From Linepithema humile (taxonomy: Eukaryota > Arthropoda > Insecta > Hymenoptera > Formicidae): a DNA stretch of 64,000 nucleotides. A program made the position numbers and the translations under genes. Of the stretch, positions 13,379 to 25,417 are shown one piece after another. The notes under the pieces were generated by a model. The model did not search any database. It was given only the letters and a program-made list of their open reading frames with translations, and was not told where the DNA came from. The stretch is taken from NCBI RefSeq assembly GCF_040581485.1, contig NC_090135.1, forward strand, positions 6,813,001 to 6,877,000. Direction: 5' to 3'. Within the stretch, counting starts at the first letter, position 1, and the number at the start of each line of letters is the position of its first letter.

Positions 13379-14350
13379 TTATCAAAATACGCGGTAACAT
13401 CTCATACCGAGTATGTGTAGTAATAACATCTCAGCTTCTCAGCGAAAGAGACGTTACAACGTTTCCTTTAAATATACAATTTTGTACAAAATAATGCACA
13501 AATAATATATTATTTATGTGTATCAAATAAAACTACTTTCAAATTATAACTATATCAAAGAAATTTATATGAATGTATCAAGAAAAACGCGTATTTCTGC
13601 GAATTATTTATATACTGCCTCAAATGCAATTCATATTGATTGCAGAAATAAACAGATATGATTGACTCTGTGTTTGAAAAATGTAGCTTTCTTTACAAAA
13701 CTCACTACATTCACAGCCATCACGGTAAACGGACGAAATGCAGAGTATGCAGAAAATGCAGATTTCGATGAATTTTACGCAGATGAATTATCTGATTGCA
13801 TTGAAAAATTATTAAACATGCATAGCTTATATTATATAAATAAATATTATAACGTCGGAAACAACGCTAAGTTTCACGCGAAAAGCACCGGTCTTCAAGG
13901 TGTTAAGCAAGAAGAATCTACGTCGTTTGGTTTCTCTTTTAAATATATAATAATTTAACTACTAACCTTCTCAAGATATGAACTGTCCAAATATGCAATT
14001 TTCGCAATGACAACCGCTCGACAGCACGAAATAACGCGCATCGAGACAACTAATTAATATCGCGGAAAAAAAGGCAACAATGAAAATCTTTCATGCCTTT
14101 TTCAAGAGTGTAAAAGTCGAAACAAATGAGAGCTTTTTCTTTGGTTTTTTACAAATATCATATCATAATTCAAATATCATATCATAATTTAATCAAATAT
14201 CCACTACAATCCGATAAATAAACGGCATAATTATATATAAAGTTAGAACGGTTAAAAAAAATTCCAAGATGTTCATACAAGAAATACAAGATGTTATGTA
14301 TTATTCAATACTCAACTTTCCTCGTAGAAATAGAGGCTTGCGTCATTCTC
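13379..14350. other. AT-rich flank of the zinc-finger gene
   Basis: This should contain the 5' end and promoter of the minus-strand zinc-finger gene, but I see no decisive TATA or initiator. A GTATGA donor-like site on the minus strand near 13420-13430 could end an upstream non-coding exon. At about 14154-14195 a 19-base unit (AAATATCATATCATAATTC) is duplicated in tandem. A plus-strand open frame at 13662-13958 starts at TTG and has no recognisable feature. Confidence 0.4.
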
Positions 14351-16420
14351 TCAAGCTGATCTTTTCTTTATTTATTACATTACGCGTTTGAAACGGAGCA
14401 AACCGCAAAACGGTACCGGAATTACCTCGGGATGTCGAGCGCACAAGTTACTCGGGTGAAGGGCGTGAAAAATTTTGCGGTACATTCGGTACGTAAAATC
14501 GCATGTTTACAGTTTATCGGGGGATACTATTCGCAAGTCGACACCCCCGTCTCGCACGTGTGCTCGCCGGCGTTCACGCTTCCGCCTGCTCACGCGCGCT
14601 CCCGTAAGAATATTTCGCCGGGTTTACACGCGACGGCGGCGACTTTACCGGAAAACCGCGCCCGATCCGCTTCGTTTTTCCCCCCCAGCTCGCGCCCGCC
14701 GGCTCACTTTTTCTCGCTCCAGTATCCAGCCGGCCGGGAGGTCCGCATAATATCTCCATTTGCCGGAGCGACGATGTGCGGTGCTGGTCGCGCGTTTATT
14801 TACGAGACGGGCGTCGCAGTTAAATCGCAGATAGCAACGCAGATTTGCCGCGTCGACAACAACGGTGCTTCTCGCCGCGCCAGGAAGAACTTGCAAACCG
14901 GGCTAGGACGAGGAGCAGGAAGAGAGCGCGCGCTACGTGGCTACGAGTGGTCGAAGACTCGCGCTGATTCCGCGGTTGTAACATCTGACCTATCCGTCCG
15001 TGAGAGGAGAGTCCTGTAATCCCGGAGGGTGTCCCGCCGGAAACGGGACTGCATCGACATCTCGCCGGTGTCGATACGTAACGCTCGGCAAGCGGAATCG
15101 TCAAGTTCGCCGCGCGGCAAATGTCGCAAGGCCGTTCGTCGACTTGACCGCTCCGAGCAATATCGGGAGATGTGTCTCGGTAAGCGACCGGTTTCCTCGC
15201 GGAATACAGAATCGCTAAAACGAGGCGTACAGCGCGATAAGAGTGAGAATTGTTTATTCCTCTTGATACTTTCTTTAAAATCAATTTTACACACATCAAT
15301 ATCCATTCCGATATATAGCAAAAGTTGTTTTCTATTTTGTTAAAGATTGTTATCGGGAAAAATTCAAACAGCATTAAAAGTTTTTTATTGAGACGTTAAA
15401 ATATATATATATCTAAGTATTCTCTCTTATCATCTTTTTTATTTTGAAATTGGGTAAATTTATTGTAATTTATACGAAGCAACTGATAACTATTTAAATC
15501 GTAGATAGCTATTTAAATTGTACGAACGACATGGAAAGCTTTCAAGATACATATATTTATTTAAAGAATTCAATATCCCTTTCATCATTTTGTATACTGC
15601 TATGTTAGCCTGAATTTACGACCTGATGCCAAGCGCGACTATGCGTCGGAAGATAACATGCCCTTGTCATCACGACGGAAAAGGCAATGTTCTTTTTAGT
15701 ATAATTAGATAATTTCTACGTAAGTTGATGCTTCGCTCTATCGTAATTCTAACGGTTGTATCACATTATAGAGCCCGCCGTGGATGCTGACGTTAAAGTT
15801 CGGCCGTTTATATTCTTAACGAGCTCGAGATTTCAGTTAATGGTAAATTTATGTTAAGCACGCGATAACCGCGGCACTTCCATTCGAATGTTTCTAAATT
15901 AGGTTGATAAGTATTTTGTTTACAAACAAGTCGGTGTTAAAATTTGAAAAAATGCTTCAACGATTATCATTATAGAGAAACGAGCTATCGAGGAGACACA
16001 TCGACGATGCTTCCGCAACGCCCTCGCGGATCGCTCGATCGCGATTCTCCCGCGAAGCTCCGATCGTCGAGTGACGCAATGCGAGATGCCGACATGCTCA
16101 TCTAACATGTCGTGAGCGTATCGGGAAGACCGGGGGAAGAAACGATCTCGCTGTGCACGGCGGTGGACGATGGAGAAAGTGTAACCGATCCCGAGAGCTC
16201 GAAATCGAAAGTAATTTCCTCGGTCTTGCTCTTTCTCCGCCTCCTTTCTCCTTTCTACGGAAGCCCACGATCATTCTTTCTCCCTGACCGAGGATCCAGG
16301 TCAAGTTCACTGTCTGTGCTCGACAGTGTCTTTCTCTCTTTCTCATTTCACTTTCTCTTCACTCTCCTCACCCTGCTCTGCCGTCTGTTTTACCCCTCTC
16401 TTTCTCTCCTTTTCTCACGC

Positions 16421-16450
16421 TCTCTTTCTCTCTCTCTCTCTCTCTTTCTT
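16421..16450. repeat. CT microsatellite
   Basis: A TC run with TTT interruptions inside a longer pyrimidine-rich stretch (about 16320-16450). Confidence 0.9.
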
Positions 16451-18539
16451 TTCCGCGGTGCGCCATTCAATCTCCGCTCTCTCCGGCACTTATGCAAGCG
16501 GTATTACACCATCGGCAATTTCATTCGTGCATCGTGACTCCTGCCTTCCGTCGAACGCGATTCTGGAGAGTTATTATGTCAGTGTCAATGGCACCGATCC
16601 CTCCCGTGAGAGAAAGACCCTGACAGTTAGCGAGTACCAGTTACGTCGTGCGCACGGTTCGCTGAACTGAATTCCCCTCCCTCAACCTCCGATGAGCCAA
16701 GGTGAACCAAGGTGAGGCGAGGTGGATACATCGTCTCGGATATCTCTCGTGAGTGCCTCGCGCAGGGCCTGCCGGCTTGGTGCTTTACGGCTGCTCTCTT
16801 CCACTCGATGAACTTCTCTTCATCATAAATATGGACGATGCGCGGTACGAGCGTATGCGCGGCGGCCGGCAGGCAGGCAGGAAAGGGTACGGTGACGACC
16901 AACTTCCTGGACGCCTCGCCAAAGGTTTATTGGCAGCGGCTGATAATTAATGACTTGTAATTAACGAGACATTAGGCGAGTTTGCGCGCGTTTTTGATAG
17001 AGATCATGACGCAATGTTGCAAGGACGCGGAATTGAAAACAGGCCAGCGTCACTGCGGCAAATTTTAAAATAGCCTTTGAAAATTTTAGAAAGCATAAAT
17101 AACTTAACGGCGCTATTAATATAATTTACGGCGCAGTGCCGTAATTTTAATTTGTATAACAAATTACGGACCATCGATGCGCAATTATCATAAATAACAG
17201 CGCCGTAAATGCTCATCCTTTATAATAAATTCGAATGAGATCATTCAGTCCACTCTTAATTGCTTTTTTAGAATTTCTCAATCTGCGCTCGATTAATGAT
17301 CGCGTAATAAAATATCGGAGGAATGATCTGGAAGGAGTAGCACTAATTTGTAGCGATGCACCTGAGAGAGGTACGTAAGGATAAAAAAAAGTTGTCCGGC
17401 TTTATAACGCAATAAAGATAATGAATATTCGCTACGAGATTTTCTCGGAAGGATTGGGGGACTGACTTTTAGTTCGCTGCGTGCTTGCCAGCCGCGTGTG
17501 CTCATCGATAGGAAGAATCGACAGTGAGTCAGCGAATTTCCAGCGATACTGACCAATGCTTACGTCGAATTCCTGGACAGACTTTAACTTCATTCCAATG
17601 TGCTTTGCGGCAACGGCGGAATCCGATCGCAGGAGGAAAAGTCGCAATTAATTCGAAGTAAGTGCGTGCGAGATATTTTTCGTACGACAAATTCATATAC
17701 TTTTATCATCTCCTGAGAAAAAGACCTGCGTAACGCACGAAAATCGATTGTTATTTCGCATTTCGATCCCCTCTTCGATCGATATCGGTGCGCCAGCTTT
17801 TCCGAAAGCTCGCAAGACGAGAGCATCCCGAACGAGACGCCGAGACGCTCGCATCGACGCGCGTAGCGCGAATGCGCGACAGGCAGGCACAGTCCGCTTT
17901 GCTTCTGCGCTTATGCGCACTCACGCTTGCGCATCACTGGTCCAGCGGCGCGGCGACCGACCGGTGTTCTCCTCATCGTCCTGTTTCTCTCTGCCGGCTA
18001 TCACGACTGACGGTCCGCACTCTGCTCGCCGATGACACCCGACGCGTCCAACGCAATCTGCATACATCCATCCGCGAGTCGGACAGCCGAGGACGCTGCC
18101 GAGAAGCGGGAAAACGTGGGGGCAAGAAAAAAAAGTATCTCTCCGTCTCGCGCCGAAACCCAGAATGTTGCACGCGCTAGAGTCCTGCGGACGTGCCGTT
18201 GGTGGCCGAACGCTGAGAAAAAGGAGAAGAGAGGGGGGGGGGGGAGGGACGAAAAAGGGAAAGATGTGAAGTGCGCGGAAGAGGGGCGGAGGAGAGATGG
18301 AGCGAGGAAGAGGCGACGTGAAAGAGAACGAGAAAGAGGAAACGAAATAGAGTAGAAGAGGAAGCGCACGCGAGAGGGAGCGAGAATGGGAGAAAAAGAG
18401 AGGATGCTCCGGTGTGTAGCCTGCGGGTACACATCGCCTCGCGCTGCTCCCCCGCCAATCCGCTCGCGCGGCGTGGGGCGAGTTTGAGGTAGGGGCCGCA
18501 CGACGCGCACGGTGGTGGCGGTGGTGCGCTGCGCTACGC

Positions 18540-18578
18540 TGCGGCGGCGGCGGTATCGGCGGCGGCGGCGGCGGCAGG

Positions 18579-18610
<32 letters not shown>

Positions 18611-18611
18611 C
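18540..18611. repeat. CGG/GGC trinucleotide repeat next to the distal promoter
   Basis: An imperfect run of CGG units, several changed to TGG or TCG, ends about ten bases upstream of the TATA-like element at 18620. Its position at a CpG-rich putative promoter is typical of this type of repeat. Confidence 0.85.
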
Positions 18612-18619
18612 TGCCAAGG

Positions 18620-18995
18620 TATTTAAGGTACCGTGAACCGGCGGCGCACGAGTAGTTCACTTCTGTTCGGTGTGGTGTTGCGGTGATTTTAAGGGGCCAG
18701 CTAAAGAGAGCAAGAGAGAGAGAGAGAGAGGGAAAGAGAGAAGAGAGAGAGAAGGAGAGAGTAAGCTCTGCGCTCGCACACGCCGGAGGGTGCGAGAGAA
18801 GAGCTCGTGTCCCCTTTGAAAGACGATCGTCGCATCGCGGCTCCCGAGCGGGCACATTAATAAACGTTAATCTGCGGCTGACTCGCGTCCGACACGGTGC
18901 GAATTTAACTAAATCGTCGATCGTGCATCGAGAGGGGACCACGCCGCCGCATCGAGCCGTCAAGGTCGTCCGTCGTCGACGACCGTGCTGGATAG
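18620..18995 (+). promoter_or_regulatory. Tnc: Candidate distal promoter and non-coding first exon of Tnc
   Basis: A TATA-like TATTTAAG at 18620-18627 is followed about 30-40 bases later by AGTAGTTCACTTC, a plausible start region. From there the sequence runs to 18995, where GGATAG is followed by a near-ideal GTAAGT donor. No long open frame with a plausible start spans this exon, so it would be 5' UTR. The next plus-strand gene is Tnc, whose start-codon exon begins with an acceptor at 39787/39788, so splicing over about 20.8 kb would join them. The promoter and donor are seen in the sequence; the assignment to Tnc is inference, and the exon might belong to another gene. Confidence 0.45.
18711..18762. 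repeat. GA-rich microsatellite within the candidate first exon
   Basis: An interrupted GA tract about 60-110 bases downstream of the proposed start site. GA runs near insect promoters can bind GAGA-type factors; that role is only a possibility here. Confidence 0.8.
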
Positions 18996-19133
18996 GTAAG
19001 TGATCGTGAAGAATATTTAGTGCCGGTCTCTTCGCGGCCGGTCGCTGAGGGTGAACAAGTGACGAAGCCGGGGCTGCTCGAGCAAGTGATCAAGATCAGT
19101 GATTCGGTTGTACGCGACTGTGATGCGCTTTTA

Positions 19134-19191
<58 letters not shown>

Positions 19192-19192
19192 T
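19134..19192. repeat. TCG trinucleotide microsatellite
   Basis: About nineteen uninterrupted TCG units, followed by TTG and TCA variants, some 140 bases after the candidate distal donor. It produces poly-Ser, poly-Asp and poly-Thr frames that should not be read as protein. Confidence 0.95.
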
Positions 19193-21689
19193 GTCATTGT
19201 CGTCGTGGATTTTACGGACTGTGATGATGTGCACCGCCAAAGGAATGTCCCGACCCTGAAGTGTGCACCGTGAAAAAGATGTAGAAATTTGCGCAGAAAT
19301 TTCGGACATTCCATTCGTTGCTTTAGAAGGGTAAAAGAGTGAAGTAACTTTCTGCACGGAGAATCTCTTTACCTCTCTGTGTTGCTAGTGATAAGATTCT
19401 GTTTATTACGTGTGACTCGTTTGCTCGACGAGGCACGTAGAGTTCTTTACGAGAATTAGAAAAGATTATTCATCCTTAAGATCAATGAGATTCAACAATC
19501 TAGAATATCTCTTTCAATTGTTTCAAAAATATTTTTGTCACTTTTGTTATAAACGTAAAGTTAAATCAGTAATCAGTCTTTGGTTAAGTCATTTCGTTAA
19601 CGAGAGCACGGCAATTTCATTAATATGTAATCGGTAAAGGACGATTGGCCGGTTTAATGCAAATTTGTTCGCGTGTATCGATTCATTGGCGAGAGAAAAA
19701 TTAAAGCAGGGAGAACGATTATAGGAATAATTCTTTTCTCACGTTTCGCGCATGAAAATGGACCGAGAGCTAATTCCAGAGGACCGGTCGGTGCCTAAAT
19801 AATTCAAGTCCGCCTATAATAGGTATGCATGTCGACTTGCAATCGCGAAGGATAGTCCGACGTGCACGAACACCTCGTACAATTAAGAGACAGTGTCTGA
19901 ATACCGAGCCAAACACCGCCGATGCGTGAATACCAAGGAGGCCTCCGTTCCAATCCGGAGGACACGCAGGATCCTGAATATATCCGCGATATCCGGAAAA
20001 AAAATTATGCGGTGTTCGCAGCACTGTGCTACGAAATTTCGTCAATTAAAATAGATCTGTACAAAATTGTATCGAGTATTGTGCAAAATTCCTTTCGCTT
20101 CCCTTTGCCCAAGATTAATTCGAATTTTTCTAGCGAAATGCAAAATATTTCGCAAAAATATTTTTTGCGGAACAGGCAAATTCTTCGCGACGCTTTTGCG
20201 CGGAATTAATAGCCGAAAGTATATCGATTTCTAAACGGCTATTCCGGGAGAATTTAAAGGAGGTCGCGCGGTCCTACATAATGAGCCATAGAAATACCGA
20301 AGATTGGAATAATGGACCGCGTGCTCGACGCGCGAGAACGGCACAGTAAGAGAGACGAAAAATGTAAAATAGAGGAATCTATGGAGTCCGCTTTGTACAT
20401 CCGTCGGAACAGAACTGCGTTCTTCGCGACGATGACGGAGAGAGATGCATGTGAATAAACGGGACATTCCTGTGGCGGATCGAATTCTTCTCTCAATCTC
20501 ATGGAAACCATACGGCGACAAAGACGACGACGACAACCACGGCGGCGACGACGATCTTGAAATTCTGCATGACGAGGCGCCTCCTTCGAACACGTGCAAC
20601 GTGCAACGTGCTGTTGCTGTTACATTCGCGATCGATTGTTGCTATTTTCCAGACGGTGCGCCGCACATTCTCGTCAGCACGAAGCAATCTTGTTCTTTGC
20701 GAAAAAAAAAAAAAAGAACGGACGCGAATCCGTCACGGTCGACGTACGTCCGATAGTTCGCCTATCGCGATCAACGGGCGTGATATATTAAATCGCTTTT
20801 CAGCGGAAACACGAAGTTTCCGATGAACAGTTAACTCTGCATATCGACCGTAATAATGTTGCAATTTTCGCAACTAAGTGCGATGTTGTATACCGATTCG
20901 CGGTAATTTGCCAGAACCACAGACTTAGATATTCGCATCGCTACCGTAATGCTGAACATCAAAAGGAACGCTTTTCTCACGATCTTATCCTCTTGTCACT
21001 TAACATCACATGTATGATTAATCGTTAAGTTTAAATGCACATTGCGCTGTTTGCAAAATTTTGCAGATAAATAGTATAAAAATCGTTTTCGAATGATCTT
21101 TGTATTAATATTATTTTTATGAAATTTAATCAGCAACAAATAAGTCATTCAATATTAAAAGATAAAAAGTTGCGAAAGAAATCTTTTTGTAAAAACAAAT
21201 TGCATTAAAAAAAAAAAAAAAATAGAAACTCTACAGAAAAGTACATCAAAGTATTCATTATTAAGCTTTAATTAGTAAGATCAACTTTTATGCCTATAGT
21301 GATGCTCGCGCGCTTGTTAGACAAGACGACGAAAATAAAACGTGGTAATGGAGTGTAAATAGGAAACGACCGTAGACACGCGATCTAGGGAGGGCAACAA
21401 CCGGAAAGAGAATCCGAAGTTTGTCCGTTCACATAAACGCCAGGGCGTCTTTAAACATGCAGATGATTATTTTGTGATCAGCTCAGCCAGCACTGCTATG
21501 TCACACAACTTGTTTGCACGACACTCGCTATTTTCTTAATGCATTGGTACTGTTACCTACATTTCAACCGCTTTGCCTCGAGTTTTACCTGTTTTGATTT
21601 GAGCGTATTATTTTTTTCAATACATAAAAACTTTGTCTATTTCCAATTTAATATTTCTTTCATTTTTATTTTGATAAATGCTGTTTTTA

Positions 21690-21815
21690 TTTAAGGGGCT
21701 ACACTTATAGGTGGGTCAAAAAAATCGATTTTTTAAAAATATTTTTATTCGATGATATAATCTTTAAACTACATTTCCTGAAATTTTCATTAAAAAATTT
21801 GTAAAATTGACGGTT
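21690..21815. mobile_element. Possible transposon end fragment
   Basis: The segment begins GGGGCTACACTTATAGGTGG and continues with a T/A-rich run around a TCGA core. This form, a GC-containing tip followed by AT-rich sequence with a short internal palindrome, is typical of terminal repeats of insect DNA transposons and MITEs. I did not find a matching inverted partner within the next few hundred bases, so it could be a solo end or a coincidence. Confidence 0.2.
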
Positions 21816-24800
21816 ACAGCCTGCAATAGGTAGCTGCTGGTCGAAGCGGCAAGTGTTAATCCTTACGTGCAGGTATAATACGGTCATTGTTGCGTTAACA
21901 ATGCATGAACCCAAATAAACCTTTATTCTCGTATCTTAGAATTCCCAAATTGGAATTCCCAAGATTTTTGGACTTGCCCAACTGGTAGAATTAAGCAAAA
22001 CAAGTATTGGTAGGGTAAAAATCAGTTCTATTCTGCTGCTTGAACTGAACAGTTCGATTATTCGTTCTGTGTGGAACTGTGCTGCTGTTATTTAACAAAA
22101 AAAAGTATTTATTTTTTGGTTGATATGCTCACCGTTTTTATATATAAATTATATTTTGAAAACTACTGATAATAATTTGTGAAATCAAATAATCAAATAA
22201 TTCGTAAAATTGAATTAAGAGCTCATAATTTTATCATTAAGTGCATAAACATACAAATCAAGTAAATATGTAAATATCGTTTAAAATATCAAAATAGCAT
22301 TAGTATCGTTAAATGATCCGTGAAATGTCGTGCGTGCTTTCGTCAGGCCTATTTTAGGTTCCACGCTTGACCGAGTGCTCGAATCGCACGGATATTCATG
22401 AAACGGTAAAAACAAGAGAAGTGAACATGTATTTGTCACGAGCACATGCTACAATAAGTTTCAAAAGAACGAAGCGCGTGTCGGACCGTAGCCATCACTG
22501 GACTTTGAATGACGACGCTTCATGTGACACTCAAAGCGATCGATCGATCGGGTGTAGTGAGCCGATAATCGTCCCGATATAGAGCGTTATTATGGAGAAA
22601 AAAAGGCGACCGAGAGACAAACTCTGACGGCCGACGGTCTCGGATTATAAGAGAATAGCGCGTTACAAGCAACGCGTATAAAAATACCGAGTACATCGAC
22701 TCGCTCCTACAGCGCGTGAAATGAGCCCGCGGATTCAATCGAACGCATCAGTTCTTCGGTCACGTAGGACAATACCGTAGAAATCGGATACTTTTGCTGA
22801 ATTTAGCGATCGCTTTGGTGAAACGATCGAAATCCCTGGGACGTTGACCCCGGCGCTCTCCGCGGACGGACAGACGAAATAAGAATGTGCAGAGGTGCTG
22901 TTTTAAAAATTTGATTTGGTAAAATGCATTCGACGTACCATCGATCAATAAATCAAGCTGGACATATTCGCGGGATGTGGATGATAAATTATCCGCTCTC
23001 CGTTATTTGCACAACAAAGTGTGACACATTACTCTAGACACGCGCAAATTTCAGCATTATGCATGAGAGCTCTGACCTATCACGGTTGTCACGTTACCGC
23101 GATGTGCAACAGGAATTTTCACCTCTGACACATTCGATCGACCATTCAGCATAATTATATGCGAACCGTTCGTTCATTTTTTTTTTTTTTTTTTTTTTTC
23201 GACGCTTACCGACGGCATTCCCGTCACTTCATTTCGCTCATTGACGTTTCCGAACAGTTTCTCTCTCGTCCAATCGAGATATCGCGAATACGCCCGGCGC
23301 GGTCAAGGATTTTTTATTCCGCGCGCGTTTGACCGTTTCTCCGATATCGAATGCGGTTTATGAGTTCTGCCCGGTAACCAGCCGTGTACTCGATAAAAAT
23401 CGGCTACTCGGTCCCGCGAGATCGGAGGGAATTTCAATGCGCGCACGAATCGTCCCCACGCTCGCCTTCGAACTCCTCCCATGCACGACCGCACGAACGG
23501 TTTTCAGAACGTCAATCGATATAGGCGCGGTTCCGTTTTCCAGCTCGTTCAATTCCAGCTAGATTCCATTCCACTTTTGTTCTTCATAATTTCGCAGGGA
23601 TCGCGATAAAATGTCATTTTATAAGCACGATTAAGGCTGACAAAGTTAAACATCCTAATAAAAAGGTACGATAAAATACTGATAAAAATGGCAAATTTTT
23701 ATCTTGCCTCTTTTTTTTTTTTTGATAAAGATATTCTGAAATATACTATTTTTCGAAAACTTTACAAAACGGAAAGTAATTGTCACGAGAATTGAAATAT
23801 TAAATATTATGTATATATTAAAAAAAAAAACTCTATTTAATAATAAAGATTTGTGTCGTTTCGAGATTGTATAATCGATTCGAGCAGTCGACAATTTGTA
23901 CCACTTTAGGGATGGTCGTATCTCATCGTAAACAAAAATGAAGGTAATTCAGTTTTGTGGTTAGTGAACCGTTGACCCAGTTCCGTTAATAATGTCGGAA
24001 TACCTGTCGGCCGATGCGTCGGAATTGTCATTGGCAACCGGTCGGTGACCTGTCTGTCTTTTTTTTCTTCGCGACACGCGCCTCGTCGTCGTTCTTTCTT
24101 TCGTGCGACATATCCTTTCTCCCCGTGAATCAGCATACAAACAGGGACAGGTCGCGAATACGAGCGCACGCGACTCGGCTTATCCGCCAAATAATTCGTA
24201 ACATCCGCGCTGACCCAGTAGCGATAAATTATGGGCGACGACAAGGCGGATGGGCACTGCGCGAATACATATACCGCGAGAATACTAACGAATGCTACGT
24301 AACCGTGAGATATCGACCGATATACTATGTAGATCGCCGCGGTAGCGGCGGCTCGCTAGCAGGTTGCCGCCGGTGTGTCCGTTCATATCGCGCGCGATTA
24401 CTCTCTCACGGCCGTACTTGGGAGAGGAGGAGCGGTTAACGTCTGCCCGATCGAGAATTAATCTCCATTAGTAATCAGGTTCTTGCACGGTAACGGTAAA
24501 TTTTCCGTCCTGGCACACAGCCGCGTTGTCCTGCGCTCTTCGTTACCGGCGCGGTTGACAATTAGCCGGCTAATTCGGCACGATCGTATTATCGCAACGC
24601 TCGATGTTCGAGCATCTGTGAGGAATGCGAGGAGAAAAAAAAAAAAAAAAACAGACCCATCGCCGATCCACTGGCGAAAAAGTAGAGCGTGACTGTGCGT
24701 GACGCACGGGAAATCCCCGCAGCGCCGTCGCTCCTAAATGCTCGCGGTCCTCGCCTACCCACAACTTCCTACGATTGTTGTCGGTACATTCGCACGATTA

Positions 24801-25380
24801 TCCTGTTGCGCGGCAGCCGAAAGCCGATTCCGCAGAGCGGATTAATTGAAAATGATGTAACGTCACGTTCTAATTTCTTCGATAACGACGTGTCGTTTAT
24901 AAATTGAGAACGGGCGACTTTAAATTAACTTTCGGATAAATAATGGAACAGAATTTATAGTTCAATTTAAACGGTCGATATTTGAAATTTTGGAAGAGAA
25001 GCTCAAACTGTTCAAAAAATTTCGACAACTTTCGCACACTTTTTGCCGTTATCAATGTATTCTCGTGACCTCGTCAAGACATTCGCTCGCGACGATGAAA
25101 CCATTGGTATCATTCGTCTTCGACAAAGGGGATGCTCGCGACACTTTGTCTAGTATCTCCGATCAGCTGCTCATTCCCGGAGGAAAAGGAACTTAACGAG
25201 CACAATCGTTAATCGTCCGGCAGTGGTATATAGGCGAAACTCGTCCGACCGTGAAGAATGAACTCTGGAAGTCACGGCGTCGGTACCCTCGATCTATCTA
25301 TCCCGATGCGCGGCTGAGCCACGACCGTCGTTGCGCGTGACGGCCATTCCGAGATTAATAACGTCGAACCACCTTCTCAT

Positions 25381-25384
<4 letters not shown>

Positions 25385-25414
<30 letters not shown>
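25385..25414. repeat. CT microsatellite
   Basis: A pure CT dinucleotide run, followed about 400 bases later by a shorter one (about 25793-25807). Confidence 0.9.

Positions 25415-25417
<3 letters not shown>

Larger units (their letters stand above)
14351..18619. other. GC-rich non-coding sequence upstream of the distal promoter
   Basis: Composition returns to GC-rich, CpG-rich sequence near 14.4 kb. No gene is supported. The stretch contains a CT tract (16421-16450), a short tandem of CCAAGGTGA-like units (about 16692-16722), a GGCA run (about 16866-16881) and purine-rich G/A sequence at 18210-18400. The open frames here, up to 320 codons on the minus strand, are low-complexity Ser/Arg/Leu-rich chance frames. 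Confidence 0.5.

Noticed and set aside
13662..13958. Frame of 98 codons next to the zinc-finger gene
   Set aside because: It opens at TTG, has no recognisable feature and lies where the zinc-finger gene's own promoter should be.
14432..15019. 195-codon plus-strand frame
   Set aside because: Arg/Ala/Ser-rich composition typical of CpG-rich non-coding DNA, with overlapping frames on both strands.
18001..18963. 320-codon minus-strand frame
   Set aside because: It is low-complexity Ser/Arg/Leu sequence generated by GA and CGG repeats and overlaps the distal promoter and exon on the other strand.
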